Shown piece by piece: positions 34,171 to 46,100 of a DNA stretch of 64,000 bases. The notes beneath the pieces were generated by a model. That model was not told the DNA's origin and made no database searches. It saw nothing but the letters and a program-made list of their open reading frames with translations. Within the stretch, counting starts at the first letter, position 1. The number at the start of each line of letters is the position of its first letter. The position numbers and the translations under genes were made by a program. Source of the DNA: Lampris incognitus (taxonomy: Eukaryota; Chordata; Actinopteri; Lampriformes; Lampridae). The stretch lies in assembly GCF_029633865.1 (NCBI RefSeq), contig NC_079219.1, positions 14,735,046 to 14,799,045 on the forward strand, in the 5' to 3' direction.

Positions 34171-37100
34171 TTAGCTAGGTCGACACTGTACTTGTCCCTC
34201 TGAGCTGTCCTCATCATCTGAGCCTTCTGGGCCAACACCCCGCAGGCCTGTGATGCGATAGCCCATGTTGAGCAGCATGACCTCCAGGGGATCTGCATTC
34301 ATACGCCGTTGGTTGGCCTGAGCAGCACCCTCCATGTCCTCCACCACACGTCCGTTTTCACTCTCCGTCTGGATTATGAGGAAACAGCAGTGAGAGTAGC
34401 AAGGCAACAGTGCTGTGATGGTATATAGAACTGATGCTAAGACTCCTGGAAAAACACCAAGGTAGACTTTCTGAGGGCCAAATTATATTAAAAAGGTATA
34501 CTTTTGTAATATTGGCACCTTTGAATGTGCAAGGGATCTGAATCAAAACAAAACAGAGCCTGACCCCACCCACCGCCCAGTTCCGCTCTCCAAACAGTGC
34601 CATGAACGGAAAACATTATTGAATATACGCAACAGAAAGAAAAACATGTCCTTCTTCCCTAAACTGGAAGTACTGTGTCATCTTTGGATTTTGCCTTTAT
34701 TGATTATTTTGGCTGCACATTAGCTCGTAACTGACAATACAATTAGATAGCTCATATTAGCCACCTGTAGAGCTATACTTTAGCAATGTAACGGACGTTA
34801 AGTAGTCAGTCAGTTAGCAGAGCGCTGGTAGTGAGTAGCAGGCATTAGTAGTGCCAACACTCCCTTGAGACAGCTGAGCAGCGTGTTCTCTCATGCTATC
34901 AAAGCCCTTCCTTTGTCTGAGGCTATTTGGGAGGCATACTGGGTTTGATTTGCCATCTGATGACAAGCTTCTCTTCAGCAATTCTCACAACTCACACTTC
35001 TCTTTTGAACTGGATATACTTGAACGCTTATGAAGGGTGGGGGTAATTCATTTATAGTCTGACATTCCAAATACAGCCACAATAATAAACCAAATTGGGG
35101 TGAATGGGACAAAGCTTCACGCCACAAACATATCATTACACCTATATGGTCAAATACAGGCTAGTCTAGATTGATTTGAAAGTCTTCCATAGTAGGCCTT
35201 TAAAAACATCTTTTATTAGCACGGGTAAATTTCATCTATAAGATCATTTAAAATGGGTGTCTGTACTAATATACCTAAAGTTATTGAACCAATAATGACG
35301 ACGATGACAGTGGCAAAAGCTATAGCTTAACCAAGCTACAGCCTGGCTATGGACTATGGCCATGCCCGATGCAACAGACTACTGCTGCATTTGAGAGAAC
35401 TCAGAAATAGAATAGAATACTCCTTGTTAGTAATTTTGTACATACTTACACATTAAATTTATTCTCTGCATTAGACCCATCCTAGCTATGTAGCTAGGAG
35501 CAGTGGGCAGCCACTGTGCAGCACCCAGGGACCAACTCCAGTTATTTCTTCCTATTGCCTTGGTCAGGGGCACAGACAGGAGTATTAACCCTAACATGCA
35601 CGTCTTTTTTGATGGTGGGAGGAAACCGGCGTGACCAGAGGAAACCCATGCAGACACAGGGAGAACATGCAAACTCCACACAGAAAGGACCTGGGACAGC
35701 CTGGGGTTTGAACCCAGGACCTTCTTGCTGTGAGGCAACAGCGCTAACCACTGGGCCACTGGGCCACCCAAAGTTGAAATATCCAACTTCCTACTAGGAA
35801 AACTGCAACAGAACACCACTTGATGGTAGAGTTCCAACTATGAAACTGGGGTGGAATTGAAGATGGTGATATGCAGGGAAAAGTACACTGTGAATAATGA
35901 AAAATCATCTTAAGACAATTTGAAAGCTTTTAAAATGTACAGTTGAGTCAAATTTCCTATATGGCATGAAAATAAACCTGTTATACTTGTAGAGACAGGC
36001 ATGTAACCACACAGGTAAATTACAAAACATTAGCATTTGCTTAGTAAGCAAGTGGATATCAATTAACAATATCATTTAGCCTGTATGTGGCGTAACCATT
36101 TTCTTTTAGAACTCCGGACTGGAAAGCTTTGTGGGTCGGAAGTTGAAAATAGCAAGAAGGAATTTCCCACATTTGACTTTGGAACACAGCATAAGGCACC
36201 AGACACACAGGACACGTCACGTCACGTCGCCATCAACATTCCGTCAACGTTACTTTTGACCTGCCTCACAGCGCACGTCGCATCACGTCATGTTCAGCCC
36301 ACGCGCAGCCGACAAACGGCTGTAAAAACAGCATCTGCGCAGCAGAGACATGGGTAGAGCGCGAGAGGACGGAAAACAGTATCAGCGTGCGGCAAAAGGC
36401 ACAAAAAGGTAGGTAAAAACAGCACGAGCACGCGGCAGAGAAAGCAAAATTACCAACAAGATACTAGTCAATTTCTGTAGGCCCGATTATGTTTTGCCTC
36501 GCAAAATACTTCCTTTGACTTCGTATTGTAATATTGTAATAAAATCGGGCAGATTGACAGTAGACCTATTGCATTGGGATGAGAGAACAAAATTATTTTG
36601 AAACAGTAGTCCGTAAACAGCAGAACCAATATCACTATATCAACTTTATTTCTCATTATTACAATGTACTACGCTGATTGACGGATCCGTCAGCCATCGA
36701 GAATTCAAACTCTAATTCTTGACGTTGAACGGAGCCATCAGACGTGACGGAATGTGGCTAGTGTGACACCTCTCATTGCTTCCAATTAATAATTTACTTG
36801 ACGTTCGACGGAGGACGTGACGTGACGTGTCCTGTGTGTCTGGTCCGTAAGGCCATGCTCAATATCACTTTTTGCAATTAAACTAACAGGACAAAAACAT
36901 CCATCCATCCATTATCCAAAACGCTTATCCTGCCCTCAGGGTCATGTTGATGCTGGAGCCTATCCCAGCAGTCACTGGGCGGAAGGCGGGGAGACACCTT
37001 AGACAAGCCGCCACGCCATCACGCAGGGCTGACATACACACACACATACATTTATACATAGGGACAATTTAGTACGGCCAGTTCACCTGACCTACATGTC

Positions 37101-40100
37101 TTCGGACTGTGGGAGGAAACCGGAGCCCCCAGATGAAACCCACGCAGGCAAGGGGAGAACATGCAAGCTCCACACAGAGGACGACCCCCAAGGTTAGACT
37201 ACCCCGGGGCTCGAACCCAGGACCTTCTTGCTGTGAGGTGACCGCACTAACCACTGCGCCACCGTGCCACCAGGAGGACAACAACAATCAGGATAAAACT
37301 AAGCAAAAGTTTGGCATGGGTTTGTGTTTGTTTTCTATTTATGTTTTTTCAGGGATAACGAATGACTCAAGCCAGCGCCACAGTGGAACACAGCCACACT
37401 CTCACTGGCTCCACCTAACTCCAAAGACCAGGAGAGAAGTGTTTCCCCACAATTTGTAAAGGAGCTTTAGCAGTGTGATAGAGAAATAGAAAAAAAAAAT
37501 ATATATACACTACCGTTCAAAAGTTTGGGATCACCCAAACAATTTCGTGTTTTCCATGAAAAGTCACACTTATTCACCACCATATGTTGTGAAATGAATA
37601 GAAAATAGAGTCAAGACATTGACAAGGTTAGAAATAATGATTTGTATTTGAAATAAGATTTTTTTTACATCAAACTTTGCTTTCGTCAAAGAATCCTCCA
37701 TTTGCAGCAATTACAGCATTGCAGACCTTTGGCATTCTAGCTGTTAATTTGTTGAGGTAATCTGGAGAAATTGCACCCCACGCTTCCAGAAGCAGCTCCC
37801 ACAAGTTGGATTGGTTGGATGGGCACTTCTTTGAGCAGATTGAGTTTCTGGAGCATCACATTTGTGGGGTCAATTAAACGCTCAAAATGGCCAGAAAAAG
37901 AGAACTTTCATCTGAAACTCGACAGTCTATTCTTGTTCTTAGAAATGAAGGCTATTCCATGCGAGAAATTGCTAAGAAATTGAAGATTTCCTACACCGGT
38001 GTGTACTACTCCCTTCAGAGGACAGCACAAACAGGCTCTAACAGGTACTATTTAATGAAGATGCCAGTTGGGGACCTGTGAGGCGTCTGTTTCTCAAACT
38101 AGAGACTCTAATGTACTTATCTTCCTACTCAGTTGTGCAACGCGGCCTCCCACTTCTTTTTCTACTCTGGTTAGAGCCTGTTTGTGCTGTCCTCTGAAGG
38201 GAGTAGTACACACCGGTGTAGGAAATCTTCAATTTCTTAGCAATTTCTCGCATGGAATAGCCTTCATTTCTAAGAACAAGAATAGACTGTCGAGTTTCAG
38301 ATGAAAGTTCTCTTTTTCTGGCCATTTTGAGCGTTTAATTGACCCCACAAATGTGATGCTCCAGAAACTCAATCTGCTCAAAGAAGTGCCCATCCAACCA
38401 ATCCAACTTGTGGGAGCTGCTTCTGGAAGCTTGGGGTGCAATTTCTCCAGATTACCTCAACAAATTAACAGCTAGAATGCCAAAGGTCTGCAATGCTGTA
38501 ATTGCTGCAAATGGAGGATTCTTTGACGAAAGCAAAGTTTGATGTAAAAAAAATCTTATTTCAAATACAAATCATTATTTCTAACCTTGTCAATGTCTTG
38601 ACTCTATTTTCTATTCATTTCACAACATATGGTGGTGAATAAGTGTGACTTTTCATGGAAAACACAAAATTGTTTGGGTGATCCCAAACTTTTGAACGGT
38701 AGTGTATATATATAATAGATTATCAATTCAAATTACGTGTTAATATGAAACTTGTCATAATATTTATTCAAAATAAACACACACATGGGGTGTCTCTGTA
38801 GCCGAATGGTTATAGTGCATACCACACGGTCACAGGTTCGATTCCAGCCGACGACATTAACTGTATGTCATACCCCTCTCTCCCTCCCATTTCCTGTCTG
38901 CCTTTCACTATCACTGTCCAATAAAAGGGGGGAAATAAATAAATAAATAAAACACACAAGTAAACACAGCTGTTACAAAATGAGGTAACTGCAGCAAACT
39001 TCCTAAACATGTGGTACGCCTTCAAATACAGTAGTACGGCAGTTATTGTCGCAGCCCAACTGGTGAGATCACCAACGCTTCTCTCTCAGATCAATCACTC
39101 ACATATGAGTGCTAACGTTTTAACTGTGCGTTGCTTTAAAAAGTCAAGATAATACAGGGGAGAAAAAGACCCATCTTTTACCTCTGGTCTGGGGTTCCAT
39201 AGCCGTACCACAGGATCAATGCCACTCGTAGCCAGGAAGCAGTAGCTAGGATGAGGCTGCAGGCAGTTGACTATGGACTCGTCCCCCTGCAGGATCCTCA
39301 CCAGATTAGTTGTCTCCTTTTCCCAGATGAAGAAAGAGCCATCATCTGAGCCACTCACTATGTACTGGCCTTTGCTGTGGCAAGAGAAGGCAAAAGTTCC
39401 AACCTACCATAGTCTTTGGCTGCATGTAAAAGATACATGTATGTGTTATTTCAACTGTATAGCAAATTACACTAATATCAGAACAATTTCAGATTCCACA
39501 CCTTCACAATGGACCAACAACCCAGAAATACCGTCAATGTTAAAGTTTGACCCTGAAAAATGATCCAGACAAATTCTAGGGAGTCAAACTCTGGTTTGCG
39601 TCATGTTTATTTCAATGTTCAAACCTGGTTATGGGGCTAAAAGTCCTAAGCTTATTTTCCTTCTGCAAGATTGTGACATAAAAAAAGCATTGTTGGCAAA
39701 AGAGATAATCAATAAATCATGTATGTACACTACCGTTCAAAAGTTTGGGATCACCCAAACAATTTTGTGTTTTCCATGAAAAGTCACACTTATTCACCAC
39801 CATATGTTGTGAAATGAATAGAAAATAGAGTCAAGACATTGACAAGGTTAGAAATAATGATTTGTATTTGAAATAAGATTTTTTTTACATCAAACTTTGC
39901 TTTCGTCAAAGAATCCTCCATTTGCAGCAATTACAGCATTGCAGACCTTTGGCATTCTAGCTGTTAATTTGTTGAGGTAATCTGGAGAAATTGCACCCCA
40001 CGCTTCCAGAAGCAGCTCCCACAAGTTGGATTGGTTGGATGGGCACTTCTTTGAGCAGATTGAGTTTCTGGAGCATCACATTTGTGGGGTCAATTAAACG

Positions 40101-43100
40101 CTCAAAATGGCCAGAAAAAGAGAACTTTCATCTGAAACTCGACAGTCTATTCTTGTTCTTAGAAATGAAGGCTATTCCATGCGAGAAATTGCTAAGAAAT
40201 TGAAGATTTCCTACACCGGTGTGTACTACTCCCTTCAGAGGACAGCACAAACAGGCTCTAACCAGAGTAGAAAAAGAAGTGGGAGGCCGCGTTGCACAAC
40301 TGAGCAAGAAGATAAGTACATTAGAGTCTCTAGTTTGAGAAACAGACGCCTCACAGGTCCCCAACTGGCATCTTCATTAAATAGTACCTGTTAGAGCCTG
40401 TTTGTGCTGTCCTCTGAAGGGAGTAGTACACACCGGTGTAGGAAATCTTCAATTTCTTAGCAATTTCTCGCATGGAATAGCCTTCATTTCTAAGAACAAG
40501 AATAGACTGTCGAGTTTCAGATGAAAGTTCTCTTTTTCTGGCCATTTTGAGCGTTTAATTGACCCCACAAATGTGATGCTCCAGAAACTCAATCTGCTCA
40601 AAGAAGTGCCCATCCAACCAATCCAACTTGTGGGAGCTGCTTCTGGAAGCGTGGGGTGCAATTTCTCCAGATTACCTCAACAAATTAACAGCTAGAATGC
40701 CAAAGGTCTGCAATGCTGTAATTGCTGCAAATGGAGGATTCTTTGACGAAAGCAAAGTTTGATGTAAAAAAAATCTTATTTCAAATACAAATAATTATTT
40801 CTAACCTTGTCAATGTCTTGACTCTATTTTCTATTCATTTCACAACATATGGTGGTGAATAAGTGTGACTTTTCATGGAAAACACGAAATTGTTTGGGTG
40901 ATCCCAAACTTTTGAACGGTAGTGTAGATCTGTCCCTGCTATGTGCAAATGTGAATGTTAGGGGCACAGAACATCCCTATGTAAAAACTGCCAATAAACT
41001 GGCTTCTACACAAGGGGCACCTGGATCAGCATACTAATATCATTAAAGCTAGAATCCTGAAGATGATCCTTTTTTTTTTTGTTAACTTACTGACAGTTAT
41101 GGTGATAGTGGTAATTACACTGTTGTTTGATTATTACGCAGCCACGTAATCCATTCAAAATGCAACAAGAGTTGCCAGTGCTATTTGTACTTGCCCCATT
41201 GCCAAACAAAAACATGGTTGAACCTGGGTTTTAGTTATCGATGTTATAGTATCTGTTGTAGCACTGTAACTAACAATTATTTTCATAACTGATTCGTCTA
41301 TTGGTTATTTTTGATTAATCTCTTAATCATTTAGTCTGTTAAAAGTAAAAAAAAAATACTGATGAATGCCCATCTTACATTTTCAGAATCCAAAGCAATG
41401 TCATAAATCTGTTTACTTAGTCCGACCAACGGCCATAAAAAAACTCAAATATTAATTTCATAATGATATAAATCAGAGGAAGGCAAGACAATCTTAGCAT
41501 TTATGAAACTGCAATCAACAAATGTTTGGTATTTTTACTTGATGAATGACTCAAACGATTAATCATCTTCCAAAATAGTAAGCCATTAATTTTCTGTCAA
41601 CTGATCAACTGATTAATCGACTGATCGTTTCAACAATAATCTGTTGGAAAAGGTCTTCAGTGAGATTTGCCTGCCATATCTGCTTGTTAGCCACAACTTC
41701 ACCTCCATCTCAAGCTCATGGCTACTGGCCTTATTCTCCCACATTTGGCTGCTTTGGTAAGGATATAAAAATGATAAGTGCTGTCATTGGAAAGTCATTC
41801 CCAAAAGTATCTGTCAAAATGAGCAACTTTAAAAGTATTCATGATTTGGGGCATCTGGGTAGCGTAGCGGTCTATTCCGTTGCCTACCAACACGGGGATG
41901 GCAGGTTTGAATCCCCATGTTACCTCCGGCTTGGTCAGGTGTCCCTACAGACACAATTGGCCATGTCTGCGGGTGGGAAGCCGGATGTGGGTATTTGTCC
42001 TGGTCGCTACATTAGTGCCTCCTCTGGTCAGTCGAGGCGCTTGTTCAGGGGGGAGGGGGAACTGGGGGGGAATAGCGTGATCCTCCCACATGCTACGTCC
42101 CCCTGGCGAAACTCCTCACTGTCAGGTGAAAAGAAGCAGCTGGCGACGCCACATGTATCGGAAGAGGCATGTGGTAGTCTGCAGCCCTCCCCAGATCGGC
42201 AGAGGGGGTGGAGCAGATATCGGGACAGCTCGGAAGAGTGGGGTAATTGGCCGGATACAATTGGCGAGAAAAAGGGAGGAAAAAAAAGTATTCATGATTT
42301 GGATATTTATGAATTAGCTATGGTCTTAAATACGCCAGTGATAGGACATATCAAAAAGGGAATATGTTTGCATCTAAACCTTAAGCACTGCAAGTATAAG
42401 TATAACACTACTATTTGACTTTTATGTGAATTACACAACAATGGCTTTGCCCTGACATTCCAATTGAACGCTCAAACGCTGTTCACAGGAAGGGCTGGTC
42501 ATTGTTTAAATTCAAATTGTTTTGTTAATAATAATAATAATAATAATAATGGGTTTTAAAATGAGGGTGGTTGAGCAGTGTTTTCATGTGCAACAGGAGG
42601 ATGAAACCAAATGAAGGTAAGGAAAAACAACTGTGGAAAGAGGGGAGGAATCGCTCTTGAGCAGTAGGATCCACTTATGTTCCCGACAACATATCCAACT
42701 AGTTCCAGAGGAAGACCAAATATCTTGTCACTTACTCAACTGGTGAGTCGCTGTTATTCGTTTCGTCCTGTTGTAAGCAAATCTACATTTCAACTCACTG
42801 AACAATTAGTATGCTCTACCTTAAGGCAGAACCTGTCCACACAACAGTTGGCCACAGAGACGAGTCACACATTGGACGAAGAGTTATGTATGTTACTTGT
42901 TAGATTTGAATTATTAAGGAGTACAAACGCTCTCTCGGTTTATGTTTCGAGAACATAACACTGCTGGTCTTTTCAGCAGACCATGCAGGCCGGTCATTTC
43001 ACCAGAGCTCATGGAAATGTCTCATGTGCACACTTTATTTAAAGTGAGGGGGTGACTGTACTTTATAAATATACCTTTTGTGGTACTGGTTTGTGCAAAA

Positions 43101-46100
43101 TGTTTACCTTACTGCATTGGGGGATAAAAATTAAACAAAGGTGGAAAAATCAACCAATTTGTCCATCTACTATATTAAAAATATGGTCGTTTCTTTCATA
43201 CTTTTAACAAAACACTATCAATATCTACATACTGTATGTCAATTTCCTCAATCGATCTGTGGTCCACTATGTATCCTGAAACTGGTTCCAAAGTCACAGT
43301 GCTGACGACTGCCCCCTGCTGACAGTTCTGGGAATGTGAGATCTACTGACCTTCCAAAGAAGTTGGCCTCTTTGATGTCAGTGGTGGTGTTGCAGTGACC
43401 ACAGTAACGGTGCTTATAGTCAAAACTTCGCTCTCTCAACACTATCTCGTCCTCAGGGATGGACTCCTTCCGGCTGAATGAATGGAAGCGAATGGCGCTA
43501 TTGGTCTTTTTGTCTTCTGCTAGAAAAGACAACAAAAAAGTTAGTTCATCATGTGAACATGAGATAAACAGAGTTTGGGATGGGCAAATTTATTCTTCAA
43601 GCACAAAATGGAATATTTACTTGACCACTTACTGAAGCCAATGTAGATTTGAGTACTGGAATGACCTTGAGAAATTGGTTTGGCTCATGACACTGACAAT
43701 TTATTTGATTTCAAACTCCAATGTGAAGGCTCCATATGACAGCTGTATTCGCGCCCATATCTGAAGATACCCAAATCATCTCTCTCTGCCTTTTGGGGGG
43801 AAAGGTAATAATATCTAAAGAAAAAATAGTTAAGATGACTGCTAAAATCTAGTATAAGATAAATTGACTTGATTGAAAAGTTTCCAAGCTTAATCAAACT
43901 GTCAAAGAGACTGCAAAGACAGATTTTGATTTTGGCAAGCTGAAACAATACGGATTTTATTTTGCAGTGTTTAGTATTCAATAATCCAGCCACTGAGAAT
44001 GCACAAGCCAGTGCATTCCTAGTGCTGGTCCCAAGCCCGGATAAATGGGGAAGGTTGCATCAGGAAGGGCATCTGGCGGAAAACTTTTGCCATATCAAAT
44101 ATGCAGCTCATAAATCAAGATTTCCATACCGGATCGATCAAATGACCACCATCGGTACTGTTGGCCAGCAGCGTGCCAGTGGAAACTATGCTACTGTTGG
44201 GTGAAGGAGAAGGAGAGGGGAAAGGCAAGTCCAAAGGGAGCGGGAGAGGAGAGTCAAAACTTCAAATGTTGGCACTATGACTGGTAAAGGGAGAGAGCTG
44301 GCTGATATGATGGAGAGTGATGATACGGTGTATGTAAGAGACCAGGTGGAAGGGGAGCAAGGCCAAGAGCATCGGAGGTGGGATCAAACTCTTCTACCAT
44401 GGTGCAAATGGGAGGAGAAATGGAGTAGGAGAAATTCTGAATGAAGAGTATGTCAAGAGTGTGTTGGAAGTGAAGACAGTGTCAGACAGAGCGATGAGTA
44501 TGAAGCTGGAAATCGAAGGTGTATTGATGAATGTTATCAGCGCATATACCCCGCAAGTTAGGTGTTAGCTGGAAGAGAAAGAAAAATTCTGGAGTGAGTT
44601 GGATGAAGTGGTCGAGAGCGTATCCCAAGGAGGAGTGGTGACTGGAGTGAACTTCAATGGGCATGTTGGTGAAGGGAACAGAGGTGATGGGTAGGTATGG
44701 TGTCAAGGAGAGGAATGTGGAAGGACAGATAGTGGTGGATTTTGCGAAAAGGATCGAAATGTCTGTGGTGAATACATATTTCAATAAGAGGGAGGAACAC
44801 AGGGTGACGTATAAGAGTGGAGGAAGGTGCACACAGGTGGACTATATCTTATGCAAGAGGCATGATCTGAAAGGGATTAGAGACTGCAAGGTGGTGACAG
44901 GAGAGAATGTAGCCAGGCAGTATCGGATGGTGGTCTGTAGGATGACTTTGGCACTCAAGAAGAGGAAGAGAGTGATGGCAGAGCCACGGGTCAAATGGTG
45001 GAAGTTAAAGAAGGAAGACTGTTGTGTGGAGTTCAGACAGGCACATGGTGGTAGTGAAGAGTTGTTGGATGGCTGGGCAACTGCTTCAGAAATAGTGAGG
45101 GAGACAGTTAGGAAGGTACTTGGTGTGTCATCTGGACAGGGGAAGGAAGACAGGGAGACTTGGTGGTGGAATGAGGAAGTATAGGAAAGTGTACAGAGGT
45201 TGGCAAAGAAGAAGTGGGTTAGTCAGAGAGATGAAGAAAGCAGACAGAAGTACAAGGAGACACAGCGTAAAGTGAAGAGAGAGGTGGCAAAAGAAAATGC
45301 ATATGATGAGTTGTATGACAGGTTAGACACTAAGGAAGGAGAAAAGGATTTGTACCAATTGGCTAGACAGAGGGACCAAGCAGGGAAGGATGTGCAGCAG
45401 GTTAGGTTGATGAAGCATAGAGATGGAAATGTGCTGACAAGCGAGGAGATTGTGTTGAGAAGGTGGAAGGAGTACTTTCGAGGGGTTGATGAATGAAGAA
45501 AATGAGAGAGAGAAGGTTGGATGATGTAGGGATAGTGAATCAGGAAGTGTGGTGGATTAGCAAGGAGCAAGTGAGGGCAACTATGAAGAGGATGAAGAGT
45601 GGAAAGGCGGTTGGTCCAGCTGACATACTGTGGAGGCATGGAGATGTTTAGGAGAGATGGCAGTGGAGTTTTTAACTAGATTGTTTAACGCAATCTTGGA
45701 AAGTGAAAGGATGCCTGGGGAGTGAAGAAGAAGTATACTGGTACCAATTTTTAAGGATAAGGGTGATGTGCAGAGCTGTAGTAGCCACAAAGGTATAAAG
45801 TTGATTAGCCACAACATGAAGATATGGGAAAGAGTAGTGGAAGCTAGGTTAAGAGGAGAGGTGATGATTAGCGAGCAGCAGTATGGTTTCATGCCATGAA
45901 AGACCAATACAGATGCGATGTTTGCTTTGAGAATGTTGATGGAGAAGTATAGAGAAGGCCAGAAGGAGTTACATTGTGTCTTTGTGGATTTAGAGAAAGC
46001 ATATGACAGGGTGCCAAGAGAGGAGGTGTGGTATTGTATGAGGAAGTTAGGAGTGGCAGAGAAGTATGTAGGAGTGGTGCAGGATATGTATGAGGGCAGT

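Noticed and set aside
33983-34174. Open frame of alternating Thr-His within the CA repeat
   Set aside because: It is a direct translation of a dinucleotide microsatellite beyond the wdtc1 stop codon, not a protein gene.
41660-42418. 252-codon plus-strand open frame in wdtc1 intron
   Set aside because: Most of it is translation of the 434-bp tRNA SINE plus flank. Similar strings appear at 61946-62218 from another SINE copy.
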